In this document: positions 1-5,870 of the stretch, in pieces
How the letters are laid out: the number at the start of each line of letters is the position of its first letter
Numbering within the stretch: position 1 is the first letter of the stretch
From: an uncultured Bacteroides sp.
GTDB taxonomy: Bacteria; Bacteroidota; Bacteroidia; Bacteroidales; Bacteroidaceae
DNA: 5,870 nt
Assembly (NCBI GenBank): GCA_900557355.1
Contig: USSR01000450.1
Coordinates: 1-5,870 of the forward strand
Direction: 5' to 3'
The notes under the pieces: generated by a model
Told to the model about the DNA's origin: nothing
Database searches by the model: none
What the model saw: only the letters and a program-made list of their open reading frames with translations
Made by a program: the position numbers and the translations under genes

Positions 1-713
1 GCTACCAGATGTCCCAAGTCGCCTTCATTGAGAGCTAGTCCTGTTTCCGGATTCAGTTCCACGCAGTAGAGTCCACCAAAGAAAGAACCGTAGTGCATCC
101 ACCATTTTCCGGTGATTTCATCGGCTATCACACTGGGGTCGATGGCATTCATGACGATAGAATCATTGGTTTTGACGATACTTCCTATTTGTGTCCAAGG
201 ACCTTCGGGGGAGTTGGATTCAGCAAGTCCGATATACGAAGTCTTGCGTCCGAAAGCGGAGACACAATAGTAGAGACGGTATTTGTCTTTGTAGGGAATG
301 ATATAAGGGGCCCAGATATTGGTTGCTCCTTTTCCATCGGCATGTGTCTGCACCCACTGCACAGCTTCTTCCGGAATTTCGGGAAATGCCCATCCCAGAA
401 ACTCCCAGTGTACAAGGTCTTTGGAGCGACGCATCTGAATGTACCCCAAGGGCACACCCTTTTCTTCGGCTTCCTTTCGGTTTTCGCCGAAGATGGCGTC
501 GGTAGAATACATATAGTAATAGTCGCCCAGCTTTCGGCAGGACGGGTCGTGCACGTTGTATGTTCCCCATTGGCGGTAATCTTCCATCTTGGCTACTGAC
601 AAATAATTATCATCCCAAGGATTCGCGGATGGGGTCGGGCTAAACACGGCAGAAGTACAGCTTGTCAACAAGCTACCAGCTACAAAAAAAAGGGGCATAA
701 ACAAGTTTGTCAT
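1..713 (-). CDS. GH43 glycoside hydrolase, endo-arabinanase-like lipoprotein (partial, 3' end outside window)
   Basis: The first 237 codons are visible; the C-terminus lies beyond the left edge. The family is a five-bladed beta-propeller hydrolase that cleaves arabinose- or xylose-containing glycans by inversion. Visible motifs are HDPS near residue 55, whose Asp56 is the expected catalytic base, and NAIDPS near 189, whose Asp192 is the expected pKa-modulating Asp. IWAPYI at 133, YYCVSAFGRKTSYIGLAES around 148-166 and YGSFFGG at 208 are the pattern of endo-1,5-alpha-L-arabinanases. The catalytic acid Glu should lie downstream, outside the window. The N-terminus has a hydrophobic stretch ending in LTSC (Cys19), a lipobox, so it is probably an envelope lipoprotein; no clear acidic surface-export signal follows the Cys. 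The start at 713 fits the promoter better; an in-frame ATG at 740 would add nine residues including a Lys. It is divergent from the HTCS gene. Family call is firm; substrate is inferred. Confidence 0.93.
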   Translation of the reverse strand, partial: MTNLFMPLFFVAGSLLTSCTSAVFSPTPSANPWDDNYLSVAKMEDYRQWGTYNVHDPSCRKLGDYYYMYSTDAIFGENRKEAEEKGVPLGYIQMRRSKDLVHWEFLGWAFPEIPEEAVQWVQTHADGKGATNIWAPYIIPYKDKYRLYYCVSAFGRKTSYIGLAESNSPEGPWTQIGSIVKTNDSIVMNAIDPSVIADEITGKWWMHYGSFFGGLYCVELNPETGLALNEGDLGHLV

Positions 714-744
714 AACATTAGTGATTAGTTTGTCAATCATGCCA

Positions 745-752
745 CAAAAATA
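745..752 (-). promoter_or_regulatory. Putative -7 promoter box of the GH43 gene
   Basis: Read on the minus strand this is TATTTTTG, an exact match to the Bacteroides -7 consensus TAnnTTTG. No good -33 TTTG is present at the normal distance. Instead, the proximal TGTCCACC half-site (774-781) ends 21 bp upstream of the box. Transcription would begin near 738-741, giving a leader of roughly 25 nt before the ATG at 713. Confidence 0.6.
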
Positions 753-773
753 CGCCCCGTTTCCCCCATTGAA

Positions 774-822
774 GGTGGACATACGAACATGATTGGTGGA
801 TAATCCGCTAACCTGCTAAAAA
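774..822 (-). promoter_or_regulatory. Candidate HTCS operator upstream of the GH43 gene
   Basis: On the minus strand this reads TTTTTA (822-817), 13 bp, TTATCCACC (803-795), 13 bp, TGTCCACC (781-774). The two TCCACC cores are direct repeats 21 bp apart, about two helical turns. The same three blocks with the same two spacings occur upstream of the susC-like gene at 5201-5249. Thirty of 49 positions match, all 23 in the blocks and only 7 of 26 in the spacers. Direct half-sites 21 bp apart next to the -35 region are known for E. coli AraC (araI1-araI2), the family of this HTCS's output domain. Assignment to the adjacent HTCS is inferred. Confidence 0.65.
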
Positions 823-838
823 GAAGCCCTCTTCCGCT

Positions 839-868
839 TTTGCGATTTGAGATTATCTTTTAACTTTG
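839..868 (+). promoter_or_regulatory. Putative promoter of the HTCS regulator gene
   Basis: The box TAACTTTG at 861-868 matches TAnnTTTG exactly. A TTTG at 839-842 lies 18 bp upstream, near the usual -33 position. Unlike the GH43 and susC promoters, this one has a recognisable -33 element and no TCCACC half-site next to it, consistent with unaided, low-level expression of the regulator. The predicted transcript would start around 872-876, leaving a leader of only about 15 nt before the ATG at 890. Confidence 0.55.
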
Positions 869-889
869 CTACTATTAATACGTACAAAT

Positions 890-3800
890 ATGAAAAGACA
901 CCTACTCACACTCCTTATTATATATAGCGTTTTGTTTTTTGCCGGATGGAAGAGCGTGCATGCACAGGAACGATTCGCAGATCGATACAACATCACTTAC
1001 GTGACAATGAACGAGGGATTGCCTCATAATTTCATCGACGATTTATATAAAGACAGCCGTGGATTCTTGTGGATTTCCACTGCCGGCGGCGGAGTGTCAC
1101 GCTACGATGGTTATGAGTTTGTGAATTACAATCCAAACACTCCCAATTGCAAATTAAAGAGTAATTTTATTATCAATGTATGTGAAGATTCAGCTCAACG
1201 TCTTTGGATGGTGTCTGAAGGAGGAACGGATATCATTGACCTAACTACCTTGAAACCGACCGTACCGAGGGATGCCAAAGAGGTCTTGAAAAACATATTG
1301 AATCAACCGGCTGTACACGTCATGAAAGATTCGAAAGGTTGTATCTGGCTACATTGTGCCAATAAACTCAATCGTATTGTTTTTAATGAAAAAGGAGATG
1401 TAGAAACGGTCTCCACTCTCGACCTCGTTGTCCTGAACGGGCCGAATATTGCTCTTCAAGATATTGACGAAGACGGTAAAATTTGGGCAGGAATCAATGG
1501 TGAAATACTTAAAGTGGATTGGGACTCACAGGGAAAACTGACAACTACCCCAATCGCCGATTGTCTAAAATTCGAGCCTGGAACTTATATTTCCGATTTT
1601 CTTATGAAGGAAAACGAGGTATGGATTTCCACCGACCGGGGACTGTTCCGATATAATAAAAGCGGGAACATCGTCAAACGGTATGAACACGACCCTAACA
1701 ACCCACGTTCGCTTTCGCAAAATTACTTGACCGACCTGTCTATAACCAATGACAAACAATTGATTATTGCCACCTTGCGCGGTGTAAACATCTATAATCC
1801 AATGACGGACGACTTTGAGTGTATCGCATCCGGTGACTTTCAAAATGGAAGTTCCAATCTGCTAAACAGTAATTTTATCAATTGTATACTGTCTGAGGAA
1901 GATCATATCTGGTTCGGAACCGAAACCGGTGGTATTAATATGCTAAGTCCACGACGGTTGTCGATACGGAATTATCTACACAACAAGGAAAATCCGTCGA
2001 GTTTGTCTTACAATCCGGTGAATGCCATTTACGAAGACAAGTACGGCACTTTATGGGTAGGAACTGTGGAAGGCGGGCTGAACCAGAAAGAGCATGGAAG
2101 TGAAAAGTTTACACATTTCACCCGTGACCATGGTGGACTAAGCCATAATTCCGTCAGCGCGTTAACAGCCGATCCGGACGATCATCTCTGGATAGGAACC
2201 TGGGGTGGAGGCATCAACCTTCTCGACCTGAAAGCTCCCCAAGAAGTGCTGAAGGTCATTTCTTCTCAGACAAGTAGCGGATTTCCAATTGACTTTGTCG
2301 GTTCGTTGACATACGACCCTATTAATAAAGGTATATGGATTGGTGCCAATCAAGGGCTTTACTTTTACGAACCGGAAACCGGAACAATCAGTGCTCCTTT
2401 GGCAGACAAAGTGGCGGAGAATATTCATGGCTGCATCGGTTCTATTATTGATAAAGAAGGGAAGCTTTGGATTGGATGTCTGGAAGGGGTATATATCATC
2501 GACCTTCATTCCCGTTCGGCCGCAGGAGAATTCGAATACAGGCATTTAAACTACAAGCTGAACGATCCCAACTCTCGTCTGATTGAAAAAATCACCTGTT
2601 TTTTTGAGACAAAGGACGGCACACTCTGGCTGGGAAGTAGCGGATATGGCATTTACAAACGGACTACCAACGAGCAGGGAAAGGAAATATTTGTATCTTA
2701 CAGCACTCCTCAAGGATTGCCTAACAGTAGTGTGCGTGGAATATTAGAAGATGGCAACGGGTATCTGTGGATTGGCACAAACAATGGTCTTTCCTGCTAT
2801 CATCCGGAAGAGAATCGGTTTATCAATTATACTTTGCAGGATGGACTGATTAACACCCAGTTTTACTGGAACGCTTCTTGCCGTTCGACACAAGGTTTAC
2901 TTTATTTCGGCAGTGTTGGCGGACTGGTAGCTATCGAGAATAATCGTCCGACCATTTCTCTTCCTGCCGCCAAGGTACGTTTCACACGCCTACGGATCGG
3001 CAATGAGGAGATATTGCCGGGAAGCGAATATTTGCCGGAAGACATTGCTATCACTACGGAGCTACGTCTGCACGAGAAGGAGAAATCGTTTTCACTGGAG
3101 TTTTCAGCGCTCAATTTTAAGCCAAGTAATACGGCAATTTACAGTTACCGGTTGCTCGGATTTGATGATAAATGGATGCAAGTGTCCGGCAACCGCCGTT
3201 TTGCCAGTTATACCAATTTGCCTCCGGGCGACTATACACTGCAAGTGAAATATACTCCCGACAGAGAAAATGAAGGAGAAAATGTGACTGAACTGAAAAT
3301 TACAATTGTTCCATACTTTTACAAAAAAGTTTGGTTCATTCTACTGATTATCATCCTCGCGCTAGTAAGCGTATGGCAATTCTACCAATGGAGAATCCGC
3401 ACGCTGAAACGACAGAAGGAATATCTGCATCGCACGGTGGAAGAACGCACACACGAGCTGGAACAGCAGAAGCATCTGCTGGAAAATCAGACGGAAGAAC
3501 TTTCACGCCAGAACCAGATGCTGACCCAGCAGAATGAGAAGATTACGAAACAAAAAGCGCAGTTGATCCGAATGTCGCATAAAGTACAGGAGCTTACGCT
3601 TGATAAGATCTCGTTTTTTACCAATATCACACATGAATTCCGTACGCCGATTACGTTGATTATCGGGCCTATCGAGCGGGCATTGAAGTTGAGTTATAAT
3701 CCGCAGGTGATCGAACAACTTCATTTCGTTGAGCGCAATTCGAAGTATCTGTTGTCATTGGTCAATCAGTTGATGGACTTCCGCAAAGTAGAATCCGGCA

Positions 3801-5161
3801 AGCTGGAGATTGTCAAAACACGGGGAAATTTTCTGAAATTCATTGATTCGCTAATCACTCCTTTCGAGGTGTTTGCGGGAGAAAGGAATATCGTACTGAA
3901 AAGGTATTACAGGATGGAAACACCGGAGATTCTGTATGATGAGGAAGCAATGCGTAAAGTGGTGACTAATCTATTGAGTAATGCTATTAAATTTACGCCG
4001 AATGGAGGTACTGTTTCCCTGTATATATCTTCCTTATCATCTGGTGAGGGTGGAAAAGAATCTTTGTATATATGTGTCTGCGATACCGGACCGGGCATTC
4101 CGGAAGAGGATCTGAACCGGATATTCAATCGTTTTTACCAGTCGCAGAATCAGGTAAAATATCCGGTGTACGGACAGGCGGGAACCGGTATAGGTCTTTA
4201 CCTCTGCAAACGAATCGTGCAGATGCACGGTGGGGAAATCAAGGTACGCAACAACCGCCTTTCAGGCTGTTCGTTCCGTCTTCTCCTCCCCTTGCAACGG
4301 GAAGAAGAAAAGGATGACAAGCTGATAATCATTAATTCTAACGATTCTTCGATTAATGCTACGCCAACTTCCCAAACTCCTAAAGAGAAAGAGGCTTTGA
4401 CGATTCTAGTGGTGGAAGACAATGTGGATATGCGGGGATATATCCGTTCCATCCTCCGTGAACAATATAATGTACTGGAAGCGGCGGATGGAGAAGAGGC
4501 GTTGCATATTCTAAACAGCAATCCGGTGGATTTTATCATCAGCGACTTAATGATGCCGGTGATGGACGGTGTCGAACTTTCCCGTCGGGTGAAAGATACT
4601 TTCGCCATTTCACACATTCCTTTCCTGATGCTAACTGCCAAGACTTCACAAGAGGCCCGTTTGGAAAGTTATCGTATGGGAGTAGATGAATATTTATTGA
4701 AACCTTTTGATGAAACATTGCTATTGACACGCATTCAGAACATCTTGGAAAACCGAAAACGCTATCAGCGCAAATTCACGCTCGACATGGATGTGGATGT
4801 GCTGAATATGGAGGAAGAATCGGGTGATAAGAAGTTTATGAATCAGATAATGGAAGTAATCAAAGAGAATTATAAGAATTCTTATTTTGAAGTCAGTGAT
4901 TTCAGTGAAGCTGTAGGAGTGAGCAAAAGTTTGCTGAATAAGAAACTGCAAAGCCTCATCGGACAATCAGCCGGACAGTTTATCCGAAATTACCGATTGA
5001 ATATAGCACGCGAACTGATTCTGAAGAATCGGGAAACGAAAAATATGAATATTGCAGAAATAGCTTATGAAGTAGGATTCAACGATCCTAAATACTTCAC
5101 CAGGTGCTTCACCAAATATTTTAATACGACCCCGAGTTCACTGCTTAATAAGGAAGAATAG
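890..5161 (+). CDS. Hybrid two-component system (HTCS) sensor kinase/AraC-type regulator
   Basis: One 1,423-residue protein carries a whole phosphorelay and activates PUL transcription in response to a periplasmic oligosaccharide. Domains in order: signal peptide 1-25 (ends VHA); about 13-14 propeller repeats (LWIGT-type, ~30-685), enough for two seven-bladed Reg_prop propellers; Y_Y_Y domain ~732-795; membrane helix ~814-832; charged coiled coil ~835-907; HisKA with THEFRTP, phospho-acceptor His915; HATPase with N box NLLSNAIKF (1027-1035), DTGPG (1065) and GTGIGL (1098); receiver ~1170-1285 with Glu1176/Asp1177, phospho-acceptor Asp1219, Thr1249 and Lys1271; AraC-type double helix-turn-helix ~1320-1420, second helix region IAEIAYEVGF (1388-1397). 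All key catalytic residues are present, so it should be active. The ATG at 890 is preferred over an in-frame TTG at 866, because that TTG lies in the promoter -7 box and the ATG gives a clean signal peptide. The ligand cannot be read directly; the GH43 neighbour suggests arabino-oligosaccharide. Confidence 0.97.
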   Translation: MKRHLLTLLIIYSVLFFAGWKSVHAQERFADRYNITYVTMNEGLPHNFIDDLYKDSRGFLWISTAGGGVSRYDGYEFVNYNPNTPNCKLKSNFIINVCEDSAQRLWMVSEGGTDIIDLTTLKPTVPRDAKEVLKNILNQPAVHVMKDSKGCIWLHCANKLNRIVFNEKGDVETVSTLDLVVLNGPNIALQDIDEDGKIWAGINGEILKVDWDSQGKLTTTPIADCLKFEPGTYISDFLMKENEVWISTDRGLFRYNKSGNIVKRYEHDPNNPRSLSQNYLTDLSITNDKQLIIATLRGVNIYNPMTDDFECIASGDFQNGSSNLLNSNFINCILSEEDHIWFGTETGGINMLSPRRLSIRNYLHNKENPSSLSYNPVNAIYEDKYGTLWVGTVEGGLNQKEHGSEKFTHFTRDHGGLSHNSVSALTADPDDHLWIGTWGGGINLLDLKAPQEVLKVISSQTSSGFPIDFVGSLTYDPINKGIWIGANQGLYFYEPETGTISAPLADKVAENIHGCIGSIIDKEGKLWIGCLEGVYIIDLHSRSAAGEFEYRHLNYKLNDPNSRLIEKITCFFETKDGTLWLGSSGYGIYKRTTNEQGKEIFVSYSTPQGLPNSSVRGILEDGNGYLWIGTNNGLSCYHPEENRFINYTLQDGLINTQFYWNASCRSTQGLLYFGSVGGLVAIENNRPTISLPAAKVRFTRLRIGNEEILPGSEYLPEDIAITTELRLHEKEKSFSLEFSALNFKPSNTAIYSYRLLGFDDKWMQVSGNRRFASYTNLPPGDYTLQVKYTPDRENEGENVTELKITIVPYFYKKVWFILLIIILALVSVWQFYQWRIRTLKRQKEYLHRTVEERTHELEQQKHLLENQTEELSRQNQMLTQQNEKITKQKAQLIRMSHKVQELTLDKISFFTNITHEFRTPITLIIGPIERALKLSYNPQVIEQLHFVERNSKYLLSLVNQLMDFRKVESGKLEIVKTRGNFLKFIDSLITPFEVFAGERNIVLKRYYRMETPEILYDEEAMRKVVTNLLSNAIKFTPNGGTVSLYISSLSSGEGGKESLYICVCDTGPGIPEEDLNRIFNRFYQSQNQVKYPVYGQAGTGIGLYLCKRIVQMHGGEIKVRNNRLSGCSFRLLLPLQREEEKDDKLIIINSNDSSINATPTSQTPKEKEALTILVVEDNVDMRGYIRSILREQYNVLEAADGEEALHILNSNPVDFIISDLMMPVMDGVELSRRVKDTFAISHIPFLMLTAKTSQEARLESYRMGVDEYLLKPFDETLLLTRIQNILENRKRYQRKFTLDMDVDVLNMEEESGDKKFMNQIMEVIKENYKNSYFEVSDFSEAVGVSKSLLNKKLQSLIGQSAGQFIRNYRLNIARELILKNRETKNMNIAEIAYEVGFNDPKYFTRCFTKYFNTTPSSLLNKEE

Positions 5162-5236
5162 TTTTACCTAAAAACAATAATCTCACATAATAAGTTGTAT
5201 TTTTTACACCTAAAACCTTTTATCCACCTCTAAAAC
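5162..5236 (+). repeat. Short CCTAAAAC-type direct repeats upstream of the susC operator
   Basis: Three related AT-rich units follow the HTCS stop codon: CCTAAAAAC at 5167-5175, CCTAAAAC at 5209-5216 and CCTCTAAAAC at 5227-5236. The first lies in GTTTTACCTAAAAAC (5161-5175), a small inverted repeat. The latter two overlap the candidate operator. They could be degenerate extra half-sites or chance in an A/T-rich region; unlike TCCACC they are not found upstream of GH43. No convincing rho-independent terminator for the HTCS gene is visible here. Confidence 0.3.
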
Positions 5237-5249
5237 ACGTTTGTCCACC
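5201..5249 (+). promoter_or_regulatory. Candidate HTCS operator upstream of the susC-like gene
   Basis: The sequence is TTTTTA (5201-5206), 13 bp, TTATCCACC (5220-5228), 13 bp, TGTCCACC (5242-5249). The TCCACC cores are direct repeats 21 bp apart. Block content, order, spacing and orientation toward the gene are the same as in the GH43 copy at 774-822. The proximal half-site ends 20 bp before the -7 box at 5270, so it covers the place of the missing -33 element, the position expected for an activator contacting RNA polymerase. A third, weaker CACC (5207-5210) lies in the upstream part. Function is inferred from symmetry with the other copy. Confidence 0.67.
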
Positions 5250-5269
5250 CTCATTTACAATCAATGCCA

Positions 5270-5277
5270 TACTTTTG
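5270..5277 (+). promoter_or_regulatory. Putative -7 promoter box of the susC-like operon
   Basis: TACTTTTG matches TAnnTTTG exactly. A TTTG at 5240-5243 is 26 bp upstream, too far for a standard -33 box, and lies in the proximal operator half-site. Transcription would start near 5281-5285, giving a leader of about 180 nt before the susC-like ATG at 5462. Confidence 0.6.
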
Positions 5278-5287
5278 TCATGCAATC

Positions 5288-5313
5288 GGTGCTCAATCCT
5301 TTGGGAGAGCACC
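5288..5313 (+). promoter_or_regulatory. Stem-loop at the 5' end of the susC leader transcript
   Basis: GGTGCTC at 5288-5294 pairs perfectly with GAGCACC at 5307-5313. Inside, TCC (5297-5299) pairs with GGA (5304-5306) around a TTTG loop, leaving a two-base AA bulge. TGCA at 5281-5284 and 5315-5318 could extend the base across a small internal loop. No U-tract follows, so it is not a standard intrinsic terminator. It sits within a few bases of the predicted transcript start. It could stabilise the mRNA, control the leader, or be an inverted-repeat binding site in DNA; the sequence does not decide. Confidence 0.5.
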
Positions 5314-5345
5314 ATGCATTTAAAGTTTAATCTAATATTAATATT

Positions 5346-5441
5346 ATGAAGAATGACAAGAAAATGGCTGTCGTATCGTGCATAGCTTCGGCTAAATCCA
5401 ACCTTCCCCCTATTGCACAACAATTTAATCTATCAAATTAA
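5346..5441 (+). CDS. Possible 31-codon leader ORF upstream of susC-like gene
   Basis: An ATG at 5346 opens 31 codons ending in TAA at 5439-5441, 20 bp before the susC-like ATG. The peptide begins MKNDKKMAVVSC and ends in QQFNLSN; it has a basic start, one Cys and no clear membrane segment, signal peptide or known motif. The AT-rich sequence before the ATG (AATATTAATATT) resembles Bacteroides translation starts, which often lack Shine-Dalgarno motifs. It lies wholly within the predicted susC leader. I do not recognise it. It may be a translated small protein or a leader peptide, or a chance ORF; this length can arise by chance. Confidence 0.35.
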   Translation: MKNDKKMAVVSCIASAKSNLPPIAQQFNLSN

Positions 5442-5461
5442 CAACCTTAATACTTTTAAAA

Positions 5462-5870
5462 ATGAGGAAACATTTATTTCTTTCCGTAATGCTTAGTATG
5501 TGTACCTTTGGCGGCATGGCGGTGTATCCTACACCTGCAATGGCTACCGTGGCACAATCTCCGACTATCAAGGTTCGTGGTCAAGTTATCGACGAACAAG
5601 GTGAACCCATGCCAGGGGCTACCATCAAGATTAAAGGTGGACAAGGCGGAACCGTTACCGACTTAGACGGAAACTTCCAACTGGAGGTTCCTGGAAACGC
5701 TACCCTTTTGATTAGCTATGTGGGCTTCAAGGAACGTGAAGTGGCTGTTCGCAACCGCGCCATTATTGAAGACATCCAGTTGCAAGCCGATAATAAGATG
5801 CTTGAGCAAGTGGTTGTCGTAGGCTACGGTACACAAAAGAAATCCGACTTAACCGGTTCTGTTGCCGTGG
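5462..5870 (+). CDS. SusC-family TonB-dependent outer-membrane transporter (partial, 3' end outside window)
   Basis: The first 136 codons are visible; the family is typically about 1,000 residues. It forms an outer-membrane barrel that imports oligosaccharides with a SusD-like lipoprotein, driven by TonB. Visible parts: signal peptide with basic start (MRKH) and hydrophobic core, likely cleaved after residue 28 (TPAMA); a carboxypeptidase-regulatory-like beta domain ~38-108, with GQVIDEQGEPMPGATI and TDLDGNFQL; then the family's hallmark segment LEQVVVVGYGTQKKSDLTGS from 114, covering the TonB box and the start of the plug. A SusD-like gene is expected just downstream but is not in the window. 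The ATG at 5462 is the only start giving a full signal peptide, and there is no Shine-Dalgarno sequence. It is co-directional with the HTCS gene but 300 bp away with its own promoter signals. Confidence 0.95.
   Translation, partial: MRKHLFLSVMLSMCTFGGMAVYPTPAMATVAQSPTIKVRGQVIDEQGEPMPGATIKIKGGQGGTVTDLDGNFQLEVPGNATLLISYVGFKEREVAVRNRAIIEDIQLQADNKMLEQVVVVGYGTQKKSDLTGSVAV

Noticed and set aside
72..103. Two TCCACC copies (72-77 and 98-103) resembling operator cores
   Set aside because: They lie in GH43 coding sequence, encode conserved Gly-Gly and Trp-Trp residues, are 26 rather than 21 bp apart and lack the TTATC/TGTC context and a nearby -7 box.
220..570. Minus-strand ORF of 116 codons, and the plus-strand ORF of 168 codons at 93-599, over the left end
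   Set aside because: Both are shadows: a different frame gives continuous GH43 sequence with catalytic motifs from 713 down to 1.
2131..4540. Single GGTGGA or TCCACC hexamers inside the HTCS gene
   Set aside because: These are isolated hexamers in coding sequence, without a partner 21 bp away; expected by chance.
4198..4641. 147-codon minus-strand ORF in the HTCS gene, and other ORFs of 60-130 codons across 1565-4966
   Set aside because: All are antisense or out-of-frame to a continuous HTCS reading frame with intact domains; none shows recognisable protein features.
5220..5423. 67-codon minus-strand ORF in the susC leader
   Set aside because: It overlaps the operator, -7 box and hairpin, and its peptide has no recognisable features.
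5451..5458. TACTTTTA as a second -7 box immediately before susC
   Set aside because: It misses the final G of TAnnTTTG and lies only 3 bp before the ATG, leaving no room for a transcription start upstream of the codon.
5162..5461. Antisense small-RNA promoter in the susC leader, as reported for some Bacteroides PULs
   Set aside because: I found no CAAAnnTA (minus-strand TAnnTTTG) in the leader or visible 5' part of the susC-like gene.

Overview
The window looks like a polysaccharide utilization locus (PUL) from a gut Bacteroides (Bacteroidota). The grounds are a one-protein hybrid two-component regulator next to a SusC-family outer-membrane transporter, a divergent GH43 glycosidase lipoprotein, promoters of the Bacteroides type (-7 box TAnnTTTG), and start codons without Shine-Dalgarno sequences.

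Layout: (1) 1-713, minus strand: N-terminal 237 codons of a GH43 glycoside hydrolase, running off the left edge, with motifs closest to endo-1,5-alpha-L-arabinanases. (2) 714-889: divergent intergenic region with a GH43 promoter, a regular direct-repeat element and a separate promoter for the regulator. (3) 890-5161, plus strand: a complete hybrid two-component system (HTCS) regulator of 1,423 residues (signal peptide, double propeller sensor, Y_Y_Y domain, one membrane helix, histidine kinase, receiver, AraC-type DNA-binding domain). (4) 5162-5461: 300-bp leader and promoter region of the susC-like gene, holding a second copy of the direct-repeat element, a -7 box, a strong hairpin and a possible 31-codon ORF. 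(5) 5462-5870, plus strand: N-terminus of a SusC-like TonB-dependent transporter, running off the right edge.

Proposed working model: the GH43 enzyme trims a polysaccharide, probably arabinan. The SusC-like protein imports oligosaccharides. The HTCS senses a breakdown product in the periplasm and activates both operons. The most informative non-coding signal is an element of form TTTTTA-N13-TTATCCACC-N13-TGTCCACC, present once upstream of GH43 (minus strand) and once upstream of susC (plus strand). Each copy points at its gene and ends 20-21 bp before a TAnnTTTG box. This is a good candidate for the HTCS operator. The arabinan assignment and the operator assignment are inferences; the repeats, boxes and domains are read directly from the sequence.
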